The notes: generated by a model from the sequence alone, not told the origin. Shown: positions 19,401 through 28,750, counted from the stretch's first letter. The stretch: DNA of 64,000 bases from Oerskovia merdavium (GCF_014836755.1 NZ_JACSQF010000001.1:231754-295753), one strand, 5' to 3'. A program made the numbers and translations.

Positions 19401-21793
19401 TCCGCGGAGCGTCGAGCACGAGGCGCTCCCGCTCCCTGGTCGGCGCACTGGCCTCGCTCGTGATGCTGCTCGCGGGAGCGCTCGTCTCCGCGGGACCGGC
19501 ATCCGCGGTCTCCGGTTCTGACTTCAATCCCGGCTTCATCATCTCGGACGCCGTCTTCTACGACGCCGGGGCGATGAACGCGAGCCAGATCCAGTCGTTC
19601 ATCGACTCGAAGGGTGCTCGGTGCACCCCGGCCGCCGGGAACACCTGTCTCAAGAACTACCAGGAGTCGACGAACACGATCCCCGCCGACAGCTACTGCG
19701 CGGCATACCAGGGCGCTGCCTCGGAAGCGGCCGCGCAGATCATCGCCAAGGTGGCGGCTGCCTGCCGCATCAATCCCCAGGTCCTCCTGGTCACGCTCCA
19801 GAAGGAGCAGGGCCTGGTCACCTCGACGGCGGGCAAGCCCGCCGCCACCTTCCGACGCGCCCTCGGGTACGGATGTCCGGACAACGCCGGCGGATGGTGC
19901 GACCCGAACTACTCGGGGTTCTTCGTCCAGATGCAGCGCGCCGCCCGCCAGTTCCAGATCTACAAGGCACGCCCCACCAGCTACTCCTATGTCGCGGGCA
20001 GGACGAACACGATCCTGTACCACCCCAACACGGCGTGCGGGACGACCCAGGTCTACATCCAGAACCAGGCGACCGCAGCGCTCTACAACTACACCCCCTA
20101 CGTCCCGAACGCAGCTGCCCTCGCGGCGGGATACGGTACGGGCGACTCGTGCTCGAGCTACGGGAACCGCAACTTCTTCCTGTACTTCGGCGACTGGTTC
20201 GGCTCGTCCGGTCTCGTCATCTCGCCCTACATCTGGGACTGGTACCAGAACCCGGCGAACAAGGCGAGCGCCGGCGAGCCCACGACCCAGGCCTCCGTCA
20301 CCGCAGGAGGCATCCGGCAGGGCTTCCAGGGCGGAACGGTGTACGTGTCGGGAATGTTCGGCGTACAGCTCGTCCCGGCAGGACTACTCAACCTGTACTA
20401 CGACGCGCTCGGCGGCCCCCCGGGAACCCTGGGATTCCCGACCGGTGCGTACTCGGCCCCGGCGGGCGGGCTGTCGCAGCCGTTCCAGAACGGCACCGTC
20501 TTCATCTCCGGGGGCTCGGGCTTCGCCTACGTCTCAGGCTGGCTGCTGGACGTCTACCAGTCCAAGGGCGGTCCCGCGGGAACCCTGGGATTCCCGACGA
20601 GCCTGGGCTCGGTGAACTCCGGTGGGCTCACGCAGTCGTACCAGGGCGGGACGGTCTGGATCTCCGGGGGCGCCGGCATCCACACCCTCAGGCCCGAGAT
20701 GCAGAGTGCGTTCCTTGCCGCCGGTGGACCGTCCGGGCCCCTCGCCTTCCCCACGGGTGCACAGAGCACCGTCGGCGGGATGGAGGTCCAGCCCTTCCAG
20801 AACGGTGTCATCGCTGGTCGCAGCGGCGCGTTCTTCGCGGTGTCCGGATGGATGATGGACGTCTACCGGGCGAACGGTTTCCCCTCGGGCAGGCTGGGGG
20901 CCCCCATCGGGAACCAGCGGTGGGAGGCCGGTGGGATCGTCCAGTCCTTCGAGGGCGGGACGATCTACATCGCCGGCGGCACGGGGATCCAGGTGGTGCC
21001 GACCGCGGTGCAGTCCGTCTACTCGGCGAGCAACGGTCCGGCCGGCCCGCTGGGGTTCCCGACCGGTCCCGCCACGTCGGCGACCCCTGTCACGTTCCAG
21101 CCGTTCCAGGCGGGGACCGTCTACACGGACGGGACGACGGGCGGCTACGTCTCGCGAGGGATGATGGCCGACTTCTACGGGGCGCGCGGTGGGTACAACG
21201 GTTCGCTGGGCCTGCCGGTCGGTGGCACCCAGCTCGTGGGCGGCGGGATCGTCCAGGCGTTCAGGAACGCGACCGCGTACATCTCCGGCGCGGGGGGCAT
21301 GCACACCAACCCGGCCGGGGGGCTCGCCGAGATGTACTACCGGTCCCTGGGAGGTCCCACCGGGATTCTCGGGTGGCCTGCCGGGGCGGAGCGCGGCGTC
21401 GCGGGCGGGATCGTCCAGGCGTACACGGGCGGCACGATGTACATCTCGGGCGGTACCGGGTTCCACTACTCGTCGGGGTGGATGGGTGACGTCTACACGC
21501 AGCGCGGTGGGCCCGCGGGTTCCCTCGGGTTCCCGCTCTCCAGCCCGTACGTGGAGGCGGGCGGGATCGTCCAGTCCTTCCAGGGCGGGACGATCTACAT
21601 CGCGGGCAGCACGGGGATCCACACGGTACCGCCGGCGATCCAGGCCGCCTTCGCCTCGAACGGTGGCCCTGGCGGAACGCTCGGATTCCCGGTCGCTGCG
21701 GCCGTCGTCTCCGGGACCGTGACGACCCAGCGGTTCCAGCGCGGCAGCATCGCTGTGGCGTCGGACGGCACGGTGACGATCACCCCGGGCTAG
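19397..21793 (+). CDS. Secreted LGFP-repeat protein with lysozyme-like front domain
   Basis: A 798-residue exported protein. Residues 1-37 form a Sec signal peptide ending ASA. Residues about 40-270 contain INPQVLLVTLQKEQGL, a lysozyme/SLT-like helix with a candidate catalytic Glu, and several cysteines. From about 290 to the end run roughly nine repeats built around GGPxGxLGFPxG and GGIVQxFxGGTIYI, the LGFP motif thought to bind cell-wall glycans. The start is the GTG at 19397, overlapping the lipoprotein stop; the longer frame is a shadow. It probably remodels or binds wall polymer. Whether it cleaves peptidoglycan is inference. Confidence 0.88.
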   Translation: MIRGASSTRRSRSLVGALASLVMLLAGALVSAGPASAVSGSDFNPGFIISDAVFYDAGAMNASQIQSFIDSKGARCTPAAGNTCLKNYQESTNTIPADSYCAAYQGAASEAAAQIIAKVAAACRINPQVLLVTLQKEQGLVTSTAGKPAATFRRALGYGCPDNAGGWCDPNYSGFFVQMQRAARQFQIYKARPTSYSYVAGRTNTILYHPNTACGTTQVYIQNQATAALYNYTPYVPNAAALAAGYGTGDSCSSYGNRNFFLYFGDWFGSSGLVISPYIWDWYQNPANKASAGEPTTQASVTAGGIRQGFQGGTVYVSGMFGVQLVPAGLLNLYYDALGGPPGTLGFPTGAYSAPAGGLSQPFQNGTVFISGGSGFAYVSGWLLDVYQSKGGPAGTLGFPTSLGSVNSGGLTQSYQGGTVWISGGAGIHTLRPEMQSAFLAAGGPSGPLAFPTGAQSTVGGMEVQPFQNGVIAGRSGAFFAVSGWMMDVYRANGFPSGRLGAPIGNQRWEAGGIVQSFEGGTIYIAGGTGIQVVPTAVQSVYSASNGPAGPLGFPTGPATSATPVTFQPFQAGTVYTDGTTGGYVSRGMMADFYGARGGYNGSLGLPVGGTQLVGGGIVQAFRNATAYISGAGGMHTNPAGGLAEMYYRSLGGPTGILGWPAGAERGVAGGIVQAYTGGTMYISGGTGFHYSSGWMGDVYTQRGGPAGSLGFPLSSPYVEAGGIVQSFQGGTIYIAGSTGIHTVPPAIQAAFASNGGPGGTLGFPVAAAVVSGTVTTQRFQRGSIAVASDGTVTITPG

Positions 21794-22238
21794 GCCCTCG
21801 CCACGCACGGGCCTCGCACGAGGCGGAGGTGCTCCCGTCGCCCACCACGGCACGGGACACCACCGTCTCGGCGAGGCTCGCGGAGGAGACGACGGTCTCT
21901 ACGAGACCTCCACGTCGCGCCCTCCGGCGCGCCGCCGGGTGACCGGGACGACGACCTATGCTCTTGAACCGTGACCTCTCGTAGCTGCCCCTCGCTCGAC
22001 GTGGCCGGGGGGCCTCAGGGACCGCCGATCCGTCGGTCGGCCCTGCACACCTCGACCCTTCGCGTCTCCGGACGCCGTGACGCACGCAAGCTCGGGACCC
22101 ACGGCCGCGCTTTGCCCGTTCTGACCCCGTCGAGTGGCAACATCTCCTTCATGACGGTCTCGTTCGGAACCCGCCTCGACACCCGGGTCGGGGTCTCCCC
22201 GCTCGCCGACCTCTCCCCCGTCGGGACCTGAGGCCAGC
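21794..22238. other. 445-bp interval before the LCP gene
   Basis: No established gene is present. A TATGCT box (21958-21963) ends 7 nt before a GTG at 21971 that opens an 86-codon frame (listed separately). The rest is GC-rich with no clear terminator, riboswitch or RNA gene that I recognise. Confidence 0.4.
21971..22231 (+). CDS. Possible leaderless small ORF upstream of the LCP gene
   Basis: An 86-codon frame starting at GTG 21971, 7 nt after a TATGCT -10 box, with mostly G/C third positions, ending 7 bp before the LCP start. The product has no recognised domain, membrane segment or signal peptide. It could be a leader whose translation feeds into the LCP gene, or simply the LCP 5' leader read by chance. 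A competing open frame also exists on the opposite strand, so coding status is uncertain. Confidence 0.3.
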   Translation: MTSRSCPSLDVAGGPQGPPIRRSALHTSTLRVSGRRDARKLGTHGRALPVLTPSSGNISFMTVSFGTRLDTRVGVSPLADLSPVGT

Positions 22239-23813
22239 ATGAGCCACGAGGAGTCAGGGCGCACACGCCCACCCAGCTTCACGCCGCAGTCGGGACGCGC
22301 GGTCCGTCCCCCCAGCGTGGGTGACGCGATCGCCGTCGGCTCCGACGGCGCGCGACCCGCCCCCCAGGAGCCGGGCGAGCACCTGGCCCCGGACGTCCCG
22401 CTCGCCGCGGAACCCCGGATCAAGCGCCAGTCCTCTCGTGCACCGGACAGCGCTCCGTCCCGACCGGGCACCCCGCCGCCCGCGGTACCGGTGCGCCCGG
22501 TCGGCTCGACCCGGGCCGAGAGACCGCGGGCATCGGCTCCGCAGCAGTCCGCAGCCCGGGGCGAGGCTCCACCGTCGCTCACACCGTCACGTGGGAGGCA
22601 GCAGCGCCCCCCGAGCGCGCCCGTGCGCTCCGTGGGGGCACAGCAGCAAGGTTCCGGGGGAACGGCTGGTCGTCCGGCGGTGGTCCAGCCGACGCAGCGA
22701 CCGCGGTCCACCACGCCGGGCCAGGCGACGCGTGGCGCCTCCGCGACCACCGCGCGCAGCGCTCGCGCCCCCGGTGCCGCTCCGGCCCGGCCGGGTGCGG
22801 GTTCCCCCCCGGGGACTCGGCCCCCGCTCGACCGGCCGTCGAGCCCGCGTGGCGGCTCGGGCTTCCGGCTGCGGAAGGGACGCCTTGCCGCCGTCGTCGG
22901 GGTCTTCGCGCTCGTCCTGCTCCTTGCGTGGCCCGTCGGGTTGCTCGTGTGGGCCAACGGGAAGATCCAGCACGTCGACGCACTCTCCGGTGCGCCGGGC
23001 ACGGCCGGCACGACCTACCTCCTGGCCGGGTCCGACGCTCGTGGTGGCGACGGGATCGCCGAGGACGGGACGGAGGGCGCTCGTACGGACACCATCATGG
23101 TTCTGCACAAGCCTTCGAGCGGGCCCGCCGCGCTCATCAGCCTGCCCCGCGACACCTTCGTCGACGTCCCCGGCAAGGGACCCGCGAAGCTCAACGCCGC
23201 GTACTCCTGGGGCGGGGCCCCTCTTCTCGTCCAGACCGTCGAGGGCCTGACCGGTCTGACGGTGGACCACTACGTCGAGATCGGCCTCGGCGGGGTCTCG
23301 AACGTCGTCAACGCGGTCGGCGGCGTCGAGCTGTGCCTCGACTACGACGTCAACGACCCCAACAGCGGGCTCGTCTGGGCTGCCGGGTGCCACGAGACCG
23401 ACGGAACGACCGCGCTCGCCTTCGCGCGCATGCGCTATGCGGACCCCAAGGGCGACATCGGTCGTGGTGAACGCCAGCGACAGGTCGTCGGTGCCGTGAG
23501 CCAGAAGGCCGTCGACGCGAGCCTGCTCGTCAAGCCCGGCGACCAGGTCGCGCTGATCGGTGCGGGCCTCGGCGCGATCGAGGTCGACGAGAAGACGGGA
23601 ATCATCGACCTCGGCAGGCTCGCCCTGGCCTTCCGTGCGGCCAACGGCCCCGACGGCATCACGGGCACCCCGCCGATCTCCAACCCGGACTACCGACCGG
23701 GTGGTGTGGGATCCACCGTGCAGCTCGACCCCGACCTGAGCCCTGCGTTCTGGGCCGACATCCGCGACGGCAAGCTGCCCCCGGGTGTCGTGGGTGGGCT
23801 GCCGCAGTCCTAG
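22239..23813 (+). CDS. LytR-CpsA-Psr (LCP) family glycopolymer-peptidoglycan ligase
   Basis: A 524-residue protein. The first 210 residues are a disordered cytoplasmic region rich in Pro, Ala, Arg and Ser, unusually long for the family. A membrane segment follows at about 215-235 and then the extracellular LCP domain. It carries the pyrophosphate-binding arginines in ARTDTIMVL and SLPRDTFVDVPG and the GDIGRGERQRQVV helix. LCP enzymes transfer undecaprenyl-linked glycopolymers to peptidoglycan. The ATG at 22239 has a GAGG site. Its position after the polysaccharide cluster and the LGFP protein suggests it anchors that polymer. Confidence 0.93.
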   Translation: MSHEESGRTRPPSFTPQSGRAVRPPSVGDAIAVGSDGARPAPQEPGEHLAPDVPLAAEPRIKRQSSRAPDSAPSRPGTPPPAVPVRPVGSTRAERPRASAPQQSAARGEAPPSLTPSRGRQQRPPSAPVRSVGAQQQGSGGTAGRPAVVQPTQRPRSTTPGQATRGASATTARSARAPGAAPARPGAGSPPGTRPPLDRPSSPRGGSGFRLRKGRLAAVVGVFALVLLLAWPVGLLVWANGKIQHVDALSGAPGTAGTTYLLAGSDARGGDGIAEDGTEGARTDTIMVLHKPSSGPAALISLPRDTFVDVPGKGPAKLNAAYSWGGAPLLVQTVEGLTGLTVDHYVEIGLGGVSNVVNAVGGVELCLDYDVNDPNSGLVWAAGCHETDGTTALAFARMRYADPKGDIGRGERQRQVVGAVSQKAVDASLLVKPGDQVALIGAGLGAIEVDEKTGIIDLGRLALAFRAANGPDGITGTPPISNPDYRPGGVGSTVQLDPDLSPAFWADIRDGKLPPGVVGGLPQS

Positions 23814-23849
23814 CTCGTCGCCAGGCGACCGCGCTCAGGACCAGCCACA

Positions 23850-23873
23850 GCGGGGCCGCCCGGGAGGCCCCGC
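23850..23873. terminator. Hairpin between LCP gene and purE
   Basis: GCGGGGCC (23850-23857) pairs with GGCCCCGC (23866-23873) around an 8-nt loop, between two convergent stop codons (23813 and 23893). Confidence 0.45.
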
Positions 23874-23892
23874 GGCCGCTCGCGACGGACCC

Positions 23893-24465
23893 CTACGCCC
23901 CGAACCCCGTCCGGCGCTCCCCCGCGACCGAGGAGCGCAGCGCGGCGCCCTTGGCGTGCGCCTGCTCGCTCAGCCCCTCCTGGAAGGCGACCATCCTCTC
24001 GCGCAGGCGCGCTGCGTCGTCGTCCACGCCCGAGGCCAGGATGCGCGCGGCGAGCAGGCCTGCGTTGCGCGCGCCCCCGATCGAGACGGTCGCGACGGGC
24101 ACTCCCGCGGGCATCTGGACGATCGACAGGAGCGAGTCCATGCCGTCGAGGTAGCGCAGGGGCACGGGGACCCCGATGACCGGCAGGGGCGTCACGGCCG
24201 CGAGCATGCCCGGCAGGTGCGCTGCTCCCCCGGCGCCCGCGATGACGACCCGCAGGCCGCGCTCGGCAGCGCTGCGCCCGTAGTCGATCATCTCGGTGGG
24301 CATGCGGTGGGCCGAGACGACGTCGACCTCGATCGCCACGCCGAACTCTCGCAGCGCGTTCGCGGCCTCCTGCATGACGGGCCAGTCGGAGTCGGACCCC
24401 ATCACGATCCCCACGACGGGGGTACCGGTCACCGTGTGCGTGCTGGTCGCAGCGTTCTCCGTCAT
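23893..24465 (-). CDS. purE: N5-carboxyaminoimidazole ribonucleotide mutase
   Basis: A 190-residue class I PurE, converting N5-CAIR to CAIR in purine synthesis. [13 protein letters not shown] near residue 20 is the substrate phosphate loop, and SAHRMP holds the catalytic histidine. The [11 protein letters not shown] loop follows. It is slightly longer than usual because of a 25-residue C-terminal tail. It begins 3 bp after the purK stop on the same strand, so the two form an operon and act in sequence. Confidence 0.96.
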   Translation of the reverse strand: MTENAATSTHTVTGTPVVGIVMGSDSDWPVMQEAANALREFGVAIEVDVVSAHRMPTEMIDYGRSAAERGLRVVIAGAGGAAHLPGMLAAVTPLPVIGVPVPLRYLDGMDSLLSIVQMPAGVPVATVSIGGARNAGLLAARILASGVDDDAARLRERMVAFQEGLSEQAHAKGAALRSSVAGERRTGFGA

Positions 24466-24468
24466 GTC

Positions 24469-25704
24469 TCAGGCCTTCGTCTCGTCGCTGGTGGGGTTCT
24501 CGGGGAGGGTCTCGCCGCGCAGCAGCGCGGCGGCGCCCAGCGCCCGACGGCGGACCTCGCCCAGGTCGTGTCCGCTCACGTTCACGTGGGCGAGCTTGCG
24601 GCCCGGGCGCACGTCCTTGCCGTACAGGTTGACGCGCGCGTCGGGGAACGCCCCCAGGACCGCGGGCAGCGCGTCGGTCAGCCGGGGCAGGCTCGACCCC
24701 AGCACGTTGGCCATGACGGTCCACGGGGCGGTGGGCGACGTGTCGCCCAGCGGCAGGTCGAGCACGGCGCGCAGGTGCTGCTCGAACTGGCTCGTGACCG
24801 AGCCGTCGATGGTCCAGTGCCCCGAGTTGTGCGGGCGCATCGCGAGCTCGTTGACCAGGACACGGCGCACCGGGCGGCCGTCGCCCGTGCTCTCGAGGAC
24901 CTCGAACATCTCGACCGCGAGCACGCCCGTCACGTCGAGCCCCTCGGCGATCGCGATCGCGGCGGTCCGGGCCTCCTCGGCCTCGGTGTCGGTGAGGTCG
25001 GGCGCGGGCGCCACGACCTCGGAGCACACGCCGTCGCGCTGGATCGACTCGACCACGGGCCAGGTGCGGACCTCGCCGCTCGGGCGGCGGGCGACCAGGA
25101 CCGCGAGCTCACGCGTGAAGGGGACCTTCTCCTCGACGAGGAGCTGCGGTCCGCCCGCGGCGGCCGCCGCGAGCCAGTCAGCGGCCTCGTCGGCGGACGA
25201 CACGACGCGCACGCCCTTGCCGTCGTACCCACCGCGCGAGGTCTTGACCACGGCCTGTCCCCCGACCTCTGCGAGGAACTCGACGAGCCTCGCGTGGCCC
25301 CGCTCGGGGTCGACGGGCAGCGGTGCCCAGCGCGGGCACGGGGCCCCGAGCTCGGTGAGCCGCCGGCGCATGACGATCTTGTCCTGCGCCTGGACCAGCG
25401 CGTGCGGTGCGGGGCGCACCGGGGTGCCGTGCGCGATGAGGTCGGCGAGCAGGTCGTTGGGTACGTGCTCGTGCTCGAACGTGAGGACGTCCGCAGGGGG
25501 GCGTCCGTCGGTCGGGGCGATGAGCTCGCGCACGGCGGCCTCGTCCCCGGCCGCGCCCACGGGGGCATCGGTCACGACCTGGGCCGCCGACGACCCGGGA
25601 GCCTCGACGAGCACCCGCAGGTGCACTCCGAGCTCACCGGCCGCAGGGGCCATCATGCGGGCGAGCTGCCCGCCTCCGACAACGGCGATCACTGGTGCTG
25701 ACAC
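24469..25704 (-). CDS. purK: N5-carboxyaminoimidazole ribonucleotide synthase
   Basis: A 411-residue ATP-grasp enzyme that carboxylates AIR with ATP and bicarbonate to N5-CAIR, the substrate of PurE. The N-terminus has VVGGGQLARMM. TSRGGYDGKGV is the ATP-grasp glycine loop, and NELAMRPHNSGHWT is the PurK signature. I chose the GTG at 25704 because TACCCT ends 8 nt before it and the protein then starts at the first strand; the frame to 25773 is an extension into the promoter. purE follows after 3 bp. Confidence 0.95.
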   Translation of the reverse strand: MSAPVIAVVGGGQLARMMAPAAGELGVHLRVLVEAPGSSAAQVVTDAPVGAAGDEAAVRELIAPTDGRPPADVLTFEHEHVPNDLLADLIAHGTPVRPAPHALVQAQDKIVMRRRLTELGAPCPRWAPLPVDPERGHARLVEFLAEVGGQAVVKTSRGGYDGKGVRVVSSADEAADWLAAAAAGGPQLLVEEKVPFTRELAVLVARRPSGEVRTWPVVESIQRDGVCSEVVAPAPDLTDTEAEEARTAAIAIAEGLDVTGVLAVEMFEVLESTGDGRPVRRVLVNELAMRPHNSGHWTIDGSVTSQFEQHLRAVLDLPLGDTSPTAPWTVMANVLGSSLPRLTDALPAVLGAFPDARVNLYGKDVRPGRKLAHVNVSGHDLGEVRRRALGAAALLRGETLPENPTSDETKA

Positions 25705-25712
25705 GTGTACCG

Positions 25713-25718
25713 AGGGTA
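25713..25718 (-). promoter_or_regulatory. -10 box of the leaderless purKE promoter
   Basis: TACCCT on the minus strand, 8 nt before the purK GTG at 25704. The divergent GtrA gene has its own -10 at 25794-25799. Confidence 0.5.
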
Positions 25719-25793
25719 GTCGCTCGGCACGCCCCCGGCCGACCGGTCCCAAACGATCAGTTGCTCCTGGCAATCGTTCCCAGGTCGACCGCG

Positions 25794-25799
25794 TACCCT
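25794..25799 (+). promoter_or_regulatory. -10 box of the leaderless second GtrA promoter
   Basis: TACCCT ends 7 nt before the ATG at 25807. It is the same hexamer as in the divergent purK promoter. Confidence 0.5.
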
Positions 25800-25806
25800 G
25801 CCCATC

Positions 25807-26343
25807 ATGTCCAGCCAGGTCGACGAGCTCGCGCTCGATCCCACCCGGCCGTCCACCGCCCGCGAGGTCAGGTCCGCCCGCGCGACGGCCGACGGCCTCG
25901 CCCGCGGTGCGCTGCGCCGCGCCCGTGTCGCCGCACGGCTCCTCGAGCTGGGCCGCTTCAGCTTCGTCGGGACGATCGCGTTCTTCGTCGACCTCGGCGT
26001 CTTCAACCTCCTGCGCTTCGGCCCCTGGGAGGCGCTCAGCTCGAGCCCCCTCGAGGCCAAGGCCATAGCGGTCGTCGTGTCGACCCTGGTCTCGTGGCTC
26101 GGCAGCCGTTACTGGACCTTCTCCGACCGGCGCACCACGCAGCGCACGCGCGAGCTGGTCGGCTTCCTGCTGGTGAACGCCGTCGGCATGGCGATCTCCC
26201 TCGGGTGCCTCGCCTTCTCGACGAGCGTCCTGGGCCTGACGTCCCCCCTCGCGGAGAACGTCTCGGCGAACATCGTCGGGCTCGCCCTGGCCAACGTCTT
26301 CCGCTACGTGAGCTACCGCAGGTTCGTCTTCACGGGAGCCTGA
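25807..26343 (+). CDS. GtrA family membrane protein
   Basis: A 178-residue protein with a charged 45-residue cytoplasmic N-terminus and four membrane segments. GRFSFVGTIAFFVDLGVFN and FRYVSYRRFVF match the GtrA family, which handles polyprenyl-linked sugars. The ATG at 25807 is 7 nt from a TACCCT -10 box and has no Shine-Dalgarno sequence. It is not linked to a glycosyltransferase here; the neighbours are purK and a histidine kinase. It may serve the surface glycan made upstream. Confidence 0.9.
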   Translation: MSSQVDELALDPTRPSTAREVRSARATADGLARGALRRARVAARLLELGRFSFVGTIAFFVDLGVFNLLRFGPWEALSSSPLEAKAIAVVVSTLVSWLGSRYWTFSDRRTTQRTRELVGFLLVNAVGMAISLGCLAFSTSVLGLTSPLAENVSANIVGLALANVFRYVSYRRFVFTGA

Positions 26344-26388
26344 CCGGGCAGGACGCCCGGCCGGTCACCGGAGCAGGTGGCCGGTCAC

Positions 26389-27744
26389 CTAGCGGGGCTC
26401 GACCTCGGGTCCGCGCCCCCGCCGACGCCGACGCCCGCCGCGTGCGGAGATCAGCGTCCCCGTCGGCAGGACGACGCGCGGGTCGAGCGTCCGCGGGACC
26501 CCTGCGAGGAAGAGCGCGAAGATCGGCGGACGGCGCTGCGCGAGCTCGAGCCTGCCACCGTCGGCCGCGGCCAGGTCACGTGCGAGCGCCAACCCCAGGC
26601 CGGTCCCAGCGCCCGAGGTCGCGCCGCGTTCGAAGACACGGGGTGCCATCTCGTCCGAGACGCCCTCACCCTCGTCACCGACCTCGACCGCGACAGCACC
26701 GCTCGTCCCGCTGGGACGGGCACGGACCGTCGTGGTGCCGGCACCGTGCTTGAGCGAGTTCTCGATGAGCGTCGCGAGGACCTGCGCGAGCGCGCCGGGC
26801 GTGGCGAGCACCTGGTACCCCTCGGGTACGTCGACCACGAGCTTGCGCCCCGCCTGGGCGAACGTCGGGACCCACTCCTCCTCCTGCTGCCGGACGACCT
26901 CGATGAGCCGGACGGCCTCGGTCGTCCCACCCTGCGCCCGCCGCGACTGCGTCAGCAGGTCGTCGACCACCGTGACGAGCCGTTCGACCTGCTCGAGCGA
27001 GATGCGGGCCTCCTCCTGGACCGCCGGGTCGTCGGAGGCCATCGAGATCTCCTCGAGCCGCATGCTCAGCGCCGTCAGCGGCGTGCGGAGCTGGTGCGAG
27101 GCGTCGGAGGCGAACTGCCGCTCGGCCGCGAGGCGTCCCGCCAGCCGGTCCGAGCTGCGCGCGAGCTCGGCCGCGACGAGGTCGATCTCCTCGACACCCG
27201 AGGGCTCGAGCCGTGGGCGCACCTGCCCCGACCCGAGCTGCTCGGCCGACGCCGCGAGGTAGACCAGCGGCGCGGAGAGCCGGTTGGCCTGCCACACCGC
27301 CATGGCGATCCCGGCCGCGAACGCCACGACCGATGCCGCCACGACGAGCAGGACGATCTGGGCGGCGTTCCAGTAGCTGTCGACGAACGACGTGCTGAGG
27401 GCGACCGTCGCGTTCTGGTCGGTCCGGTCGGCGGCCTCGTTGGCCCGTCCTGTGATGACCTCGCCCGCGGTCATCTGCTCACCGTCCGGAAGGTTCACGA
27501 ACACGTACGCGGGCAGCTCGCCCGGCCGCCCCTCGGACGCGCTGTCGAGGAGCGACTGCGGGATGGGCTCGTTCTGCGCGAGCCGGTTGTCGATGTTGCG
27601 CGCCAGGGTGTCCACCCGCCCCTGGAGCTGGGCCATCTCGTTGGCCAGGACGAACTGCGCCCCGAGGAACGCGAGCGGGAAGCCGAGCAGGAGCACGGCG
27701 ACGGCGACGGCCGCGACCGTCGCCTGCAGCACGCGTCGACGCAC
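26389..27744 (-). CDS. Membrane sensor histidine kinase (HisKA, EnvZ/BaeS type)
   Basis: A 451-residue kinase. Membrane segments lie at about 10-33 and 127-150 and flank an extracellular sensor region of about 90 residues. A HAMP-like linker and the DHp helix with SDASHQLRTP follow (His217). The ATP-binding domain has NSLKHGAG (N box), VGDEGEGV (G1) and GTGLGLALA (G2). A basic C-terminal tail ends the protein. The GTG at 27744 lies after GGGGAG. The response regulator gene ends 34 bp upstream on the same strand, so they are a two-component pair. The signal is unknown. Confidence 0.93.
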   Translation of the reverse strand: MRRRVLQATVAAVAVAVLLLGFPLAFLGAQFVLANEMAQLQGRVDTLARNIDNRLAQNEPIPQSLLDSASEGRPGELPAYVFVNLPDGEQMTAGEVITGRANEAADRTDQNATVALSTSFVDSYWNAAQIVLLVVAASVVAFAAGIAMAVWQANRLSAPLVYLAASAEQLGSGQVRPRLEPSGVEEIDLVAAELARSSDRLAGRLAAERQFASDASHQLRTPLTALSMRLEEISMASDDPAVQEEARISLEQVERLVTVVDDLLTQSRRAQGGTTEAVRLIEVVRQQEEEWVPTFAQAGRKLVVDVPEGYQVLATPGALAQVLATLIENSLKHGAGTTTVRARPSGTSGAVAVEVGDEGEGVSDEMAPRVFERGATSGAGTGLGLALARDLAAADGGRLELAQRRPPIFALFLAGVPRTLDPRVVLPTGTLISARGGRRRRRGRGPEVEPR

Positions 27745-27778
27745 GCTCCCCGACCCTTCGCTCAGCCCCGTCGGGGGA

Positions 27779-28462
27779 TCAGCCCTCGCCGGTCTCGAAG
27801 CGGAAGCCGAGGCCTCGCACCGTGGAGACGTAGCGCGGCGAGTTGGCGTCGTCCCCGAGCTTGCGACGCAGCCAGGACACGTGCATGTCGAGGGTCTTGG
27901 TCGAGCCGACGGGCTCCGAGCCCCACACGTCGCGCATGAGGGTGTCGCGCACCACGACGGAACCGGCGCTCGCGATGAGGACGCGCAGGAGCTCGAACTC
28001 CTTGGTCGTCAGGTGCAGCTCACGGTCGCCCTGGAAAGCGCGGTGCGCCGCGACGTCGATGCGGACGTCCTGGGCGACGAGCTCTTCCTCGTCGGTCGGG
28101 TCGCCGTGCGTACGACGCAGCAGCGCCCGGACGCGGGCGAGGAGCTCGGCCAGGCGGAACGGCTTGGTCACGTAGTCGTCGGCGCCGGCGTCGAGGCCGA
28201 CCACCAGGTCGACCTCGTCGGCGCGCGCGGTCAGGACCAGGACCGGCGTCGTCAGACCCTTGTTGCGAATCTCACGTGCGACGTCGAGGCCGTCCATGTC
28301 CGGGAGGCCCAGATCCAGGACCACGATGTCGACACCGCTCGCGGCGTCGATCGCTCCTTGACCAGTTCCATGCACGACTACGTTGTAACCCTCACGCGTC
28401 AGCGCACGCGCCAAAGGTTCGGCAATCGCCGGGTCGTCCTCCGCTAGCAGTACGTGGGTCAT
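27779..28462 (-). CDS. OmpR/PhoB-type response regulator
   Basis: A 227-residue regulator with a receiver domain (acidic pair D9/D10, phospho-acceptor D50 in VVLDLGLP, switch Thr in VLTARA, K in YVTKPF) and a winged-helix DNA-binding domain (DMHVSWLRRKL, VRGLGFRF). It pairs with the kinase just downstream. The ATG at 28462 is 6 nt from a TAGCAT -10 box, so the message is probably leaderless. Target genes are not visible. Confidence 0.95.
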   Translation of the reverse strand: MTHVLLAEDDPAIAEPLARALTREGYNVVVHGTGQGAIDAASGVDIVVLDLGLPDMDGLDVAREIRNKGLTTPVLVLTARADEVDLVVGLDAGADDYVTKPFRLAELLARVRALLRRTHGDPTDEEELVAQDVRIDVAAHRAFQGDRELHLTTKEFELLRVLIASAGSVVVRDTLMRDVWGSEPVGSTKTLDMHVSWLRRKLGDDANSPRYVSTVRGLGFRFETGEG

Positions 28463-28468
28463 TCGATC

Positions 28469-28474
28469 ATGCTA
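28469..28474 (-). promoter_or_regulatory. -10 box of the leaderless response regulator promoter
   Basis: TAGCAT on the minus strand ends 6 nt before the ATG at 28462. The 295-bp divergent interval up to 28757 holds no other feature I can support except the -10 box at 28745-28750. Confidence 0.55.
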
Positions 28475-28744
28475 GGGCATTCGCAGAACTTTGGCGTTAT
28501 CCATCAGGCCTCGTGGGACGTTCGTGACACACCTGCTGGACACCCCGGAGTCGGCGTCCCGCTCTGCCCGGGTCTGTCCCGGTCCGCACCGTCCGCCGGC
28601 GCCTGCGCCCGCCCGCTGCCACGGCCCGGACCCCGCCCCCGGCGTCGTCCCCCCAGCTCGCCGGCCGCACACCCGCCGCGGGTCCCCCCACGGTCGCGCG
28701 TCCCGTCCGTCCGGAGGTGGACGCGTCGCCCCGAGCCCGCCACC

Positions 28745-28750
28745 TACGCT
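28745..28750 (+). promoter_or_regulatory. -10 box of the leaderless NarL-type kinase promoter
   Basis: TACGCT ends 7 nt before the ATG at 28758, and no ribosome binding site is present. Confidence 0.5.

Noticed and set aside
22015-22272. Minus-strand ORF across the LCP upstream region
   Set aside because: No promoter or ribosome site and it overlaps the LCP start; kept only as a reason for doubt about the plus-strand ORF.
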